Positions 34,124 to 45,759 of a stretch of DNA of 64,000 bases are shown in pieces. Location of the stretch: NCBI GenBank assembly GCA_037039685.1, contig JAWNGF010000002.1, positions 4,774,001-4,838,000 of the forward strand. The letters are read 5' to 3'. Within the stretch, counting starts at the first letter, position 1; the number at the start of each line of letters is the position of its first letter. Below the pieces are notes generated by a model. The model made no database searches and was not told the origin of the DNA. It worked only from the letters and a program-made list of their open reading frames with translations. Source of the DNA: Ceratobasidium sp. AG-K (lineage: Eukaryota > Basidiomycota > Agaricomycetes > Cantharellales > Ceratobasidiaceae). A program made the translations under genes and the position numbers.

Positions 34124-37100
34124 TTATGTACGCGGAGTGGCGGGTGAACCTGCCGAAGCAGCCGGAGAACCGGGCAGTCTGCCAGCGGGCCGAGGAGATT
34201 GAGGGAGGCCGGGTCCCATCCCAGATGCCGTCCTTCGGTGTCCACCAGGGCCAGGAGGTGCGATCTGCAACCCTCGAGATGCGGCAACCGCAGCCGAATG
34301 GCCTCGGTGCGCCGAGTCGTTCGTGGGCGGCTCGAGCCTTTGATGAAGAGACCCTGCAGGTGCAGCCTCAGATGGTGAGCTCGCGACGAGGCCAGAATGA
34401 TCAGTCTCGGCCTCCGAGTCGTTGTCGTTGTCTTCGATTGCGTCCTCGTCTTCGTCGGATTCTTCGTCGACTAAGACACAAATTCAATGATCTATCCTAC
34501 ACAAATATCAAAAAATGGGCTTACCTTTGAGAGTTCGACCACCAAGACCGAGGAGCTTGTCAGCGTGAGCCTCATTGTAACTCCGGCTATTGCGTCTACT
34601 AGGATCCGACATCCCACGTTTCCCACGTGCGCTCGTAGACGAAGCATCTGTGGTGGATGGAACGACCAATTTCTCTTCTACTGGTGTGCTTGCGCTAACA
34701 GGAGCAGCCTCAGTACTTGATTCAGCCTCGACGCTAAACACCCGGTTGAATTCGTTCAACATCAAACTGAACACGCCTGCTGGAATGCCAAGCGTGGGGC
34801 TGAAAACAATTCCGACGTTGCGCATCGTCATCTTGTTGACGTTTGAGTTTTGGACGACGAGAATCAAGTGCGCGGTCAATGCTCGCAAGAGACTGTAATT
34901 GGCAATCGGCAACTGGGCGATGAGCGACGCGAGCTCGGAAACTCGCTCTTGTGGGTCGGCGAGATCTACGCAACGTACCATTAGCTCGGAGAAAACAAAC
35001 GAGGATAATAAACATACCGATAACGGCCAAAAAGCTGAGATGTAATTCGCGAGTCAAAATGCTAGAGGGAAGCTCTCGCAAGAATGACTTCAACAGCCCG
35101 GCGACTGCGTGCGGGTCCCAGTACTCTTCGCTCTCCAATAGATTCACGTCACCCTCTACAACCCTAAAGTCGGTAACTATACACAACTAGTTTGCTCAGT
35201 TCACTTACCGGAATTAAACTTGTCCTTCAGGCTCTTGATCACAGCTGAACTACCACTCAAACGGTAAATGCCCTCTTCTTGATCGGCGCGCTTGGCCTCC
35301 AGGTACTCGATACACCTGAACACAATCGCGGGCAAATTGGCGATCTCAGCGATGGCGAGAGATTCCTGGAGCGGAATACCAAACACAGCGCGAGCGACCG
35401 GTGCCGCGGGCGCAACAGGAGGCTTGTCGCTTGGAGCCTTTCCGAATCCCCAGAACCGACCCGATTTGGCTTTACGTTCGCGGTCGTTGTTCGCAGATGG
35501 CCCAGAATTCGAAAAGTCCCAATCTTTGCCACCATATCGTCCAGCTGGAATCGGCACACCGTTGATCGGGCCCGAAATCTTGACCTTGTCGGGCGATGGA
35601 GGTCGTGGGACTTGTGCTGCCGACGGATGATACGACGCGCGATTCAGTTTCCTTGGTGGAGGCATGTCGGGGTAGTGACCCAGTTCGGAGTTGGAGCGTT
35701 GTCCAGGTTGTCCACCTGCGGCTGCTGTGCCGTCTCCTCCACCCATGGCAACGTCCAAATGTGAAGGCAACGAGCTCGAGAGTTGAACGTCCTGCGCAGG
35801 GTCCATGATTTGCTTCACTGCACCATCGATCGGGATTGGAGCGCTCCCTTGGGGTCCGCCCGATGAAGTAATCTCGGGCGGCGGCGGAGGTACTTGGAAC
35901 AGCTTGGCATTGGATGCGTCGGGCGCGAGCTGCGAAATAGGCAGGGCATTCCCCCTCAAGATCTCGTCCTTGGACATGGCACGTGTCCTCCGCGGCGGAT
36001 CCTGGAATGAACTCGTCGAAGCTCGAGAGGGTGCTTGAGTGGTTTGGGACTGCGTTTGGGACGACTCTCCGTGCTTGTCGTATTCACCGACAACGTATCG
36101 AACGAGAACTTCGACCCAGCTGTCACGCTCTTCGTCACTCTCGGCGCACAACACGTGTCTATTGAGAGCACCCGATGGACCACGTTTGCCCTCGATGATA
36201 AGGAAGGCATGGCGATACGCGTTTTCGTCCTCTGCATCGCGCGAGGCTTGGCGCTGCTGTCGACCAATCTGGGAACCTGCAAGTGAAATAGACCCCAAAT
36301 GTGCTCCACCCCGCTGGACCGGCAAATTAGCCTTCAAATCAGTCGTCATGAGACTAATTCGACTCACACTTTCGTAGTATTCCAAAGTTGGACTCTGCAA
36401 GACAAAGTACCTCGTCTTCCATCCACCAAAATTCTTGCCCCGCTTGGTCAGGTACCCCTCCTTGTATCCAGGGTGTGAGACCGGGGCGCGAGCGTGGACG
36501 ATAACGTCCGACGTGAAGAACCCAGTCACATCCGCAGGGTTCTTCCAAGGTGCGGCAAGGACAGTTTGCAAGTAGGTTTGCAGCATCACCTACGCACATC
36601 TCAGTCTCGGCAAACTATATGAAACCCGTGCGGATCCCGACTCTCACCTTTCTTTGATCTACCTTGGCCGGTGCATTGTCCCTAAACAGCTTCGCGTCCG
36701 GCAAAGGGGAAATCTTCTTCAACGCACTCCTGCTTAGCACTTGCCGCACGCGTGCATCCAACGCCAGCACATCGGAATATAGCTTTTCAATCTTCCATCC
36801 TTCACGTTCCGACATGGGATCCAGCGCGATTTCAATTACGAAGCTGAGCACCTCCTTGCCACGATCATTCGCGCGAATGTGTGATAACGGCACGGTGATG
36901 ATCGCGGTACTCATATCAAACGGTGTCAGTTTGGGTGGATTGATCGTGGTGGTCGTTTGTTGGGACTCGGTCCGCGCCATCTTGGGGGGCTGCGCTTGGG
37001 ATGGTGGTTGATAGGTAGGCTGCAAGTATGGAGGGGGCGTCGACGTGGTAGACGTCGTTGGAGATGTCGCGATAGGACTGGATTCGAACATCGTAGAGTC

Positions 37101-38665
37101 GTCTGGAACGGACGAGTGGAGAGAGGCGGCCTGATTGGATTGGAAGTTCGCATGAACATTCATCGACGTCATCGACGGAGCATTGCGAATGATCGTGGGT
37201 ATCCCCTGTCTCGAACTAGAATCTGCTGGAGAGTATACCGTCGAGCTATGCCCATCCGCGCTAAAGTCGTCGTCCGTATCGTTGAATGACTCTGCAGCCG
37301 CCCCAGCGTGCGTGTTCGGTAACGGAGGGGGCGGTGGTGGAGCGACAAATCCAATATTGGTTTGGGTGGGCGTTTTCGAGTAATCCTGATCGCTAGTTCG
37401 GTTCGGCGGGGTTTGTTGCGACTGCGTAGTCGGCGCCATGCGCTGAGAAAATGTGCCATCAAAGTTCATCGGCGAAACGGCCGCGACCGCAGGCAAGACC
37501 GAGGCTTGGGAAGGGGGTACAGGTAATTGTCGAGGCCCAGAGGCAGGAGCCGGCATCGCCGAACTATCGGGACCGGGGGGTAATGACTGCTCCATACCAG
37601 AGATGTATTTTTGGACTTCTTCCGCAGAGGTAATCCTCGATTCACGCGCACCACGTTTGGAGGCACGAACACTGAGCGCGTTTGGATCGTTAGGGGGTTC
37701 AAGGGCACTGGGGGGCTGAAAGGGTGGCGTAGCTGTGTCCCCAGCGACCGAACTGCCCGCAAGGGAGGTTTTTGAAGAGGCGGCCGAGACGTTGCTCGCC
37801 ACTGGAAGAGACTCCGATCTGGCCGGCGGCCGGCTGGTTTGGGTGTTTGTGTCGCGATCTACAGGTAGAGGTTGTTGTACCGTTTCATCAAGGCGCGAAT
37901 CGGATCCTCCAGAGTGACCGTTCAGGTATGATGGGCTATCATGGGAAGGCGCTCGGGGAACTAAATCACGCACAAAGCAGACCAGAAGCCCATGAGAACA
38001 GGAAAGGCAATTTCAATCCGAAGTCGTGAGAATGAGCCAAATGGGGCATCTAACGAGGCTAAACAAAAATGCTCACCGACATCGTCGCTCTGATGGCGAG
38101 ACATGGGCGCTCGGCTCTGAGACACTGCCCGCGCACCATGGGGCATCTTGCTCGTCGAGCGACTGCGGCCGTGACGCCGCTCGAGCTCTGAGCCACTCCC
38201 ACTCGCGGTCGTCGTCTCTTCGAATAATCGACGATAACGCTCGCGTTCGGCCCGAATGCGTTCCAAATCCTTGGTTGCGGTGGCCAGGCTGGATTTTTGC
38301 TTCTCAATAATACGCCATAGTTGCGCGTTCTGTTGGGCAACCGAGTTACGCTCTTCCAGCAAAGCAGCCAGTGCGGCGTGGACATCTCCCGGGGGATTGG
38401 CTGCGGCCAAGACCTGATCCAACGTTTTCTGCGAAGGCTGACGCGAAGAGGAGTTGGATGCAGTAGAGGACACAGATTGGGCCGATTGGCGGGGAGCAGT
38501 AGAGCGAGGGGGTGCAGCCTTGCTAACAGGCGCGTTGGTTGACATGGCAGGTGGTGCCGGAGTTGGAGCAGCTGCTGAGCCCGAGGGGGGGTCGGCAATG
38601 AGGGAAGGGTCAAAATGCTGAGTGTTCATCACCGTCCTCCGGCGTTCGGCCTTGGTGGTTGCCAT
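34124..38665 (-). CDS. Bem3-like Rho GTPase-activating protein with PX, PH and RhoGAP domains
   Basis: Predicted GAP for Cdc42/Rho GTPases at sites of polarised growth. About 1,330 residues from ATG 38665. An N-terminal coiled coil (HAALAALLEERNSVAQQNAQ, DLERIRAERERYRRLFEE) is followed by about 400 disordered Ser/Pro-rich residues. A PX domain comes next (IITVPLSHIRANDRGKEVLS, WKIEKLYSDVLALDARVRQV), then a PH domain (YKEGYLTKRGKNFGGWKTRY, HVLCAESDEERDSWVEVLVR). A linker leads to the RhoGAP domain (IPAVFGIPL-type start at AVFGIPLQESLAIA; EEGIYRLSGSS with the arginine finger; LLKSFLRELPSSI; NKMTMRNVGIVFSPTL). The tail is acidic then Pro-rich, ending at TAA 34124. The order matches yeast Bem3. 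All visible introns close in phase. Confidence 0.92.
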
Positions 38666-39287
38666 TTTGTGAGCACCAGGGGTCACAAGAGCTATCGATA
38701 CCAAACGTCAGCTCTTTTCCCATCCAAAAACCGAACAGCCCGCAACTCGTGTGTTCAACGAAAAAATATAAACGAGTGGATAGATGGATAAAAACAAGGA
38801 ACGTGGTCGTGGGGGTAGAAACAATTCGTGGACACTCACCAAAGGCTTAAAGGGTCGACTTTGGCTCAGGGAGTTTCATACAAGGATGTCTGCCACCAAA
38901 GTTCCTGGTCGCGAAGAGCACGTCGGCGCAAGGAAGGAGAAGCTCGCGCGTTCAGTTAGACTTCCGCCTCTGTTGCCTCGCGCAGTAAACGAGTCAAGTC
39001 CGCTTCAAAAATTCAACAATGCCGCCGACCGGTGTCTCAGAATATACAGAAAAAATAGGTCACAGTCGAGTAGTGTATGGTTGAAGTTTGCAACGGACAA
39101 CAACGCACCCCACCCTGCTAGAGCGAGAAGCGTGTGCTAGTGAGACGATCCTTGAAGGGTTCACGTGGTTCCTTGACCAATCCAATACAGATAAAACAGG
39201 CATCAACACCCCCAAAGTCCCAACTGTATGCACGCCAATTTCAGAGTTTATGCATTACAAAGTTGGCTATCGAAAGTTTATTCGGAG
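38666..39287. other. Intergenic, 0.62 kb
   Basis: Upstream region of the RhoGAP gene and 3' flank of the TSR4/PDCD2 gene. Only short frames without motifs; nothing else recognised. Confidence 0.4.
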
Positions 39288-40928
39288 CTACCTCTCCCAC
39301 TGCACAAGGACTTCTTCCTCCCTCCAAGCCTCGCGTCCGTCGCAACAGTCGGCCTCGCACGCAAACACCATGCAGGTCCCCCACTCCATTCCAATACCAC
39401 CCTGACCACCGAGCGCAGCGGCAACGAGTTTCTTTCGCGCCTCTTCTGAATCATCGGAGGCCGCGGACTGGCGCTTCAGTAGGTTCAGAATGTTTGGCAT
39501 CAGTTGGCACTCGAAAATTCGCTTGCCCCCGCAATGGCCACATGCTGCGACACCCGATGGATCATAGGTCGGCCGGGGAGCCGGAGGAGCGGCCACCGAA
39601 TGTCCGGCGTTTGTGATTGCAATGTTCGTTCCGGGTGCGACCGGCACGGTCGGAAAGAGCTTCTTGAACACGTCGTCTGTGTGGAACGGCAGGGGCGTCC
39701 CGCCAAGCTCGTACCTGGATCAACAACATCATAAATTCCAATAGATAAGTATAGCAATTAGTCACTTGCCTAATGCACTGTGTGCCTTCTTCCGCCACTC
39801 TTGCCGCAAACTTTTGAAACACCTCATCTAAATCCTCTGGCCGCTCATATCGTTCCAGGTCCCACATTTCCGCACCGGTTGCCTTGCCTGCCTCTTTCTT
39901 GGCTTTGTTCTCCGCATCTGGCTTTGGTGGGGATATGTACTCGAACATGGTGTTTAGGTATGTCGCTGGATATGCAGGGACAGAGTTCCAGTCGAGCGTC
40001 GGCTTATTGTCAGAGCTCGGGGAAGGGTTGATAGAGGCGTTTGTCAGCGCGGTCGTAATGGAGCCAATTTCGGCCTCGATATCATTGTTGGGTTCTTCAT
40101 AATCGTAGTCATCTTCGCTGCCGCCACTTGCCAGGCTCTGAGCGTCATCGTCTTCTTTCTCGTCTATAGAAGCGGCTGGATCACCAAATCCACCTCCAAA
40201 TGGGTTGGTCATGCCTCCGGCACCAGGAGTGCTCGAACCACCCATCTTTCATACCGAGTTGAATATATGCAATTACAATATACGACAGAACGCCAACTCA
40301 CCGAGAAAGGATTCGATTTACCACTGATTCCCGCCGCGAGCGCCTTTGCTCGCTCGCGTTCCTCCTTCTCTTTCGCTTTCTGCTTCCTCTTCTCCAATTT
40401 CGCGCATACTTTTCATTGAATCGTAGCTGACGGAATGCGCGAACGCTAGACCATCATCAATTGAACGCGCCCACAATGGCTAGGCCAACGCACCTTCCAG
40501 GCCTTCGTTGGCACCCCGAATCAGCGCATCCAAAAACGTACAAGACTCGGTCCATCGGGCTGTTCTCAAATGGACACCAGATGTGGAGTAGCACCTCGCA
40601 GGGCTTGTTGCAAACTTTGCATTGGGAAGACTCTACTGGTGGACGCTTCACGCCAGGGATGAAGCACTGGCATCGGAAATGTATGGATTGGGTTCGAGGT
40701 ACGGTACATGCCAAATAAATTTATAGATCGGCGTGAGTACGTACTGTCTATACCCAGGAGAGCAGCACGGAGACGCACAGGCTTCCCGCCCAGACGCGAG
40801 ACGTTGGGGTCTCGGAGGTCTTTGGGATCTTGTATTTCTCCATCGGGAAGACCGAGCAAGACGCTTGTTTGCAACTGGTCGTTGCCCTCTTCTGATTCGG
40901 ACCAGTCGGATTCGTCTTCGAAAGACAT
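39288..40928 (-). CDS. TSR4: PDCD2/TSR4-type ribosome biogenesis chaperone
   Basis: Predicted dedicated chaperone for ribosomal protein uS5 (Rps2) in 40S assembly. Starts at ATG 40928 (MSFEDESDWSESEEGNDQLQ). The N-terminal domain has VLLGLPDGEI, RLGGKPVRL and a zinc-binding cluster (CKVCNKPCEVLLHIWCPFEN, VFGCADSGCQR). A basic helix (KRKQKAKEKEERERAKALAA) and an acidic linker follow. The PDCD2_C domain contains YPATYLNTMFEYI, WDLERYERPEDLDEVFQKFA, GGTPLPF and CGHCGGKRIFECQLMPNILN (C-x2-C). It closes with GGIGMEWGTCMVFACEADCC, where the family has a Trp/Cys-rich end, and TAG at 39288. About 440 residues. It is divergent from the zinc-transporter gene. Confidence 0.9.
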
Positions 40929-41371
40929 GTTGGTGTCTGGCGGGGTTACATGTCAGCACGGCGTCCACATTTGTCAACGAGCAGAGTAGGAAAGGGTCAG
41001 TAAAGCATGAATGGTATTTTTAGTTGGAGTCTTCACCGACGGGTGCAAGAGAAACCCTTGGCCCGCGCTCAGACTCGTCATCTAAGTATCTCATCCCAGG
41101 TGTGTGGAGCGACGAGTAGATACATTCAAACTTACAGGTGTTGCCTCTTGTCGATGTCGGTTAGGACTCTGGGCAATTAAATTTTGGTGGATCCCAGTCG
41201 TTCAGGGTCCTCTCACGGGGTTGTCAGGGTCATCCAGGGTTCTCATTGGCGACCACCTCGTCAACGCCAGCACGGCACTCGTTCCTTACTTGAGACTAAT
41301 CTTTGCTAGCGTCTAAATCATATATACTTAGGCTAACTCTGGGGATTTAATAACCGGCTGCACTGGTCAAT
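40929..41371. promoter_or_regulatory. Divergent TSR4/zinc-transporter promoter
   Basis: 443 bp between the two start codons. No TATA box or known operator could be placed with confidence. Confidence 0.4.
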
Positions 41372-44300
41372 ATGACCGACATACGAATGCGCTCCAAAAC
41401 CTCGCTCAACCCCAAAAATGACGGGTTCAAGTAAGTGATTTTCACAGCTCCAAGCTTGATCCACTTAACAAATATGTCTCAATAATAAAAGGACGCGAAA
41501 TACTGAAGATTCTGCACGTGTATTGTCAAGCGCTGTGCTTGCGTGTGGGTCATTTGCTGCGAGAAACTGGTTGTTTGAGCGCGGCGTTGGCTCAGTCTGG
41601 CTCACCGAGCGCGTACTCCTTTGCGCTGGGATTGGCGTAGCGGCCAAGCTATTTTTCAATGCAAAGTGGAACGTTCGGAGAGTGGAGGTATGTACTACTT
41701 GACTCCTGATAGTATTTCAACTTGGGTTACTGAGGGACTTCCTAATTTAGTGGTCCTTACTGGCACTTTCATCCTTCCTTAACTTTGTTCGCATCATGTC
41801 GTTTTGTGCGGCCCTGCCCCGAATAAGCACATTACGGTGGGTCAAATACTCCGTGGTTGAACCAAGCGACTCAGTGAAGCGAATAGATTATTGGCATTTG
41901 CCTATCTCACTCCAATCTGGATAAAAGCCATTGTTTCACCATCTTCAGTAAGTATAGTCGTCGAAACAGGCCCCTAGCCGTCTAACTCGTTATCACCAGA
42001 CTCGAGCCGCAGCAGCAACTGCAGTTGGACTCGGAATTTCTGCCCTATCGGATGCGAACTGGGCCACACACCAATTACACATACCCGCGCCAGCTTATGG
42101 CTTTCTGGTATTATATGGATTATCCTCTTGGGCACACGAACATACAACGCATGCGTTGGCTCTATCTACGGGAGGTGCCGCAAACGCTGGGGGTGCGAGT
42201 GTAGTTGGTGCATTAGTTTGTGCCATACCAGCTCATTTCATCGCGGTTGGTTTGGTAGGTTTCTATCCATGCGTCTCGGTACAAAACAATCTTAACATAA
42301 TCTCATTTTAGGGTGTTGTTCACCCAACGCCAGCTCTTCCGGTTGCCTCCCTCCTTGCCATCCCAATTTTGGCCACTGCAATCTTTTTGTATTCTACATT
42401 AAGCCCCGGGAAACCCCCGCGAGCAGGATTGCCGCTTCTAATAGCGTTCTTTATGGACCCGATCCTGTTTCGGTCTACTCCAGTCTGGGCAGACTTCATC
42501 GTCACTGGCATAATAACATATGGTATAGTATTCACCGTCTTTATACCGCTCTATTCGCTAACGGCGACCTGCAGGAGCGTCACACGCCCGTTCGACTTCT
42601 CTAACGGAAGCCAAATCCCAGCCAACTACTCGTCTACTGCGCTCCTATCTCAAAACTATTTTGGCAAACCCGAGTCGCGCAAGATTTTCTACTTTTTGAT
42701 GCTCAACATGTGCTACATGCTAGTTCAAATGTTGTACGGAGTGTGGACGAACAGTCTTGGGCTGATTTCCGATGGTACGGGTTACGGGTTTAGCTAGGGT
42801 AAATGCTAATGATGCTTCATCTACAGCAATCCACATGGCGTTTGATTGCATGGCAATCGGCGTGGGCCTTTTTGCCTCGGTTATGGCGACATGGCCACCA
42901 AACGAGCGCTTCACTTATGGGTGAGTGTCTTAGCTATATTCCAATACGACGTCCTAATTAGTTATAGGTATGGACGTATCGAGACACTCTCTGGATTTGC
43001 AAACGGGGTCTTTCTCATCCTGATTTCGATATTTATTATTTTCGAGGCAATTCAAAGGCTGTAAGCATGCCTGACTGTGTCCGTATCATACACCACTTAC
43101 TAGGGTTGTTGGCTCTCAGGCTAGATCCACCCGAGATGAACACAAGCCAGCTGTTGCTGGTTAGCGGCCTCGGACTGGGTGTCAACCTGTTTGGAATGTT
43201 TGCTATGGGTGGGCACCACCATGGGGTGTGTATGGTTGGAGTCTGGCATAAAGGCTCGCGTCGCTAACGCCTCAACGTAGCACAGTCACGGAGGTCACTC
43301 GCATGGTCACTCACACGGGGGTGGCTCCTCTCATTCGCAATCTCATGCGCACGCACACGATGATAATGACCATGGACATTCGCATGGAAGGCGGGAAAGC
43401 GCGCCTCAGCCGACGCTTCTGGTCAATGGGTTTGGTAGCATCAACGGACGTGATGCCCACGATCACTCGCATGGGGGACATTCGCACGACTCGCATGCCC
43501 ATGAACATGGACACGGGCACGACGATTGTGAGGACCAATCCCACGGCATGACCACTCGCATGACAGCGACCACGGCCATCCACAAAATGGCGACCATGGC
43601 CATTCGCACAACGGTGACCATGGACACTCGCACGAAAACGGGCACGATCACTCACATTCCGGTGATCATGATCACTCTCATGACGATCATGGGCACTCGC
43701 ACAACGGCAGCCACGGCCTTGCCCCATTGCATGTACCTCCACGCAACTCCAGCCCCTCACCTGGGCCCCTTCTCTCTCCTACGCTACCTTTCATGCCCGC
43801 CAATATGCAACAGAGCTCTATTGAAACGCACCTTCATCGTTCGGCGTCGCTCCCTGCAGCTGTACCTTCCTACTCCTATTATAGCGACGCACATGAGAAA
43901 CCTAGCCAACCTGCGAGTGGAGCACATAGCCACGACCATGGACAAAGTCACAACATGCGTGGGGTCTTCTTACACGTCATGGCAGTACGTTGCGCTTTTT
44001 TGGTTTGGTTTGCCCCTAATTGATTCATCCCCAGGATACGCTTGGGTCAGTTGGAGTAATTATCTCGACACTGCTTATTCAGTGGTACGGATGGACGGGC
44101 TTTGACCCCATCGCGTCGCTGTTCATTGCGGTTCTAATCGCTGCCAGCGTTGTACCACTGGTGATAGACTGTGCAAAAGTTCTCAGCCTTGACGTAGGCG
44201 AGCGTGAGACTTCAATTCGCCAAGCTCTGATTGAAGTACGCTTTTTTTTCGCCAAGCTCCTTTCGGAATATCATAATAACCAATCTCACAGCTATCCAAC

Positions 44301-44597
44301 GTCGATGGGTTGGCCTCTTACTCCGCGCCACGTTTCTGGCCTAAGGACGGTGAATCGCTCATTGGCTCAATTCACATCCAGTTAGCACCATCAGCGGCGT
44401 CATATGATCCGGCTGGTGCACACCGTGCGCAACATACAACGTATGTTAATGCTGAACGTGTAGTTGATCGCGTCGAACAGCTATTACGTGCGCGCATACA
44501 TGGCCTCGACGAACTCAATATTCAGGTTGAGGGGAGCCGCGAGCAACCTTGGTGCTCATGCTTGAATGATTTAGGACCGGGACGAGGGAACATTTGA
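41372..44597 (+). CDS. MSC2: MSC2-like cation diffusion facilitator, ER/Golgi zinc transporter
   Basis: Predicted Zn2+/H+ exchanger of the long CDF subfamily (yeast Msc2, animal ZnT5), which loads zinc into the early secretory pathway. From ATG 41372 the N-terminal half has several extra membrane helices. The CDF core follows: FYFLMLNMCYMLVQMLYGVW, SLGLISDAIHMAFDC with the HxxxD-type metal site, TYGYGRIETLSGFANGVFLI, FEAIQRLLDPPEM, and after the loop DTLGSVGVIIST and FDPIASLFIAVLIAASVVPL. Between helices IV and V lies a very long His-rich cytosolic loop (43281-43730) of HSHGHS/DHGHSH units. One exon does not close in frame: the His pattern changes register at about 43545 (CACGGCATGACC, where one added base restores it). 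No intron explains this, so a one-base indel is likely. Ends at TGA 44595-44597. Confidence 0.88.
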
Positions 44598-44602
44598 TTG
44601 GA

Positions 44603-44893
44603 ATGTCTGCATTAAGTTCTGTGTATGTAATTAGAGCGGCAGCTGTCTGTTTGGTTTCAGTGCAAGTGCTTTCCGCTCCTCGGCCGACTTTTTTCAATAT
44701 GGAGGCATCGATTCTGCAGCTGTGGGACCCGAGGAGATAGAATACATAAAAATGGAGAAAGATCTACGCGCTAATGCTACAATGGATTGGTGCGTGAATT
44801 GGCTCAAGCCAAATTCCAAAACGTGGTGCTTCCAGCAGCTCCATCAAACGAAATCTACTCCTCACCATCCGACAACCAAGCCGCCTTGTCTGA
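44603..44893 (+). CDS. Small conserved-looking protein, 3' end unresolved
   Basis: Not recognised. Just after the zinc-transporter stop, an ATG at 44603 gives a short first exon (MSALSSV) joined across a GTATGT..TTTCAG intron to ASAFRSSADFFQYGGIDSAA and VGPEEIEYIKMEKDLRANAT, clearly gene-like. After MDW at 44790 two readings compete. One is a 46-nt GTGCGT intron leading to a stop at 44891-44893 (used here). The other is a one-base deletion in a G run, after which VRELAQAKFQNVVLPAAPSN and EIYSSPSDNQAALSDF follow naturally and the gene would run on into the convergent gene. The second looks more protein-like. The 5 bp gap to the transporter stop is unusually tight. Confidence 0.45.
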
Positions 44894-45395
44894 CTTTACG
44901 TACGGCGTCGGAACTCGTTGTTTGCATTTTGCCTTGGCCCCTGATGTGGTGGCGTTTTTCCCCTGCTCCGCAGCCGCGTACGGCTCCACACCTTCTGCTA
45001 GCTGGATACGGGCGATTGCATTGCTTGGAAGCCGTTCCAACTTCATATTGGGTCGACGTCGTGCGCTTCCGGCCGCGTTCCGAGCTAAGGACGAGGGAGC
45101 GATTTGAATTTCAGGCTCGTCGACATCGCACTTGGTGGCAAATTCTTTGCTAGGGGGTTTGAGACAGCCTCTGGCAGGAGTTTGCTGAGGACTGACTACG
45201 GCGGGAGCGGCCCCGAAGTATGGGCTGGCGCCGGACGAGGCGGGATAGAGAGGGTTCGGAAGGGGTAGGAGGCTCGCTACGCGATTGTGACACTGGCCCC
45301 GATATGGACAATTGATGGTGGTATGAAGGGTATGAGAATGCCCCAGGTCCGGCCGGTAGAGAGTTGAATGAAGAAGCGCGTGCAATTGTATGCAT
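44855..45395 (-). CDS. Hypothetical Ser/Pro/Ala-rich protein
   Basis: Not recognised. From ATG 45395 the protein reads MHTIARASSFNSLPAGPGAF, SYPSYHHQLSISGPVSQSRS, EPPTPSEPSLS. The gene-like frame then continues one base out of register as SPYFGAAPAVVSPQQTPARG, CLKPPSKEFATKCDVDEPEI, ending KSDKAAWLSDGEE and TAG at 44855. Either a 52-nt intron with a weak GTCCGG donor (joining SRL to QTPARG) or a one-base frame break explains the switch. Low-complexity, no membrane or catalytic motif. A TATA-type element lies about 105 bp upstream. Its 3' end overlaps the convergent small gene at 44603. Confidence 0.5.
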
Positions 45396-45496
45396 GATTA
45401 ACGCAGTATGCGGATTAGCAGTAGTAGCAGTAAGAGTGATGAGTAGGTGTACGAGATTCCCCGAGAGTGAGATGTCTCTTGGGTGCGCCCCCACCC

Positions 45497-45508
45497 CGTT
45501 TTTATATC
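45497..45508 (-). promoter_or_regulatory. TATA box of the hypothetical gene at 44855-45395
   Basis: On the minus strand the sequence reads GATATAAAAACG, about 105 bp upstream of ATG 45395. Confidence 0.5.
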
Positions 45509-45759
45509 TTCGAAAGTTTACAAGCTGAGCGTGCCGAAAGGGCTCTGCATCGACAACGCTGTGTCCCATCATTTTAGTCATCGCCTTCCAAACATGATTT
45601 TGAAACGTCATTTGGACTTCATTTAGTAATCACACCCGCAGGCCCACATCTTCGAGACGTGTTTGGAAGGCGCATACACGTTGCTTTTCCGGTGCCGGTT
45701 GCCCAACGCATTTGTTGGGTCGGCATAATTTCGTGGCCTAGAGTGAGCCTTGACCTCTC

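Noticed and set aside
34114..34530. 138-codon plus-strand ORF
   Set aside because: Antisense shadow of the Pro/acidic tail of the RhoGAP gene.
43548..44105. 185-codon Met/Thr-rich plus-strand ORF
   Set aside because: Shifted reading of the His-rich loop and following exon of the zinc transporter; the His-rich register is the real one.
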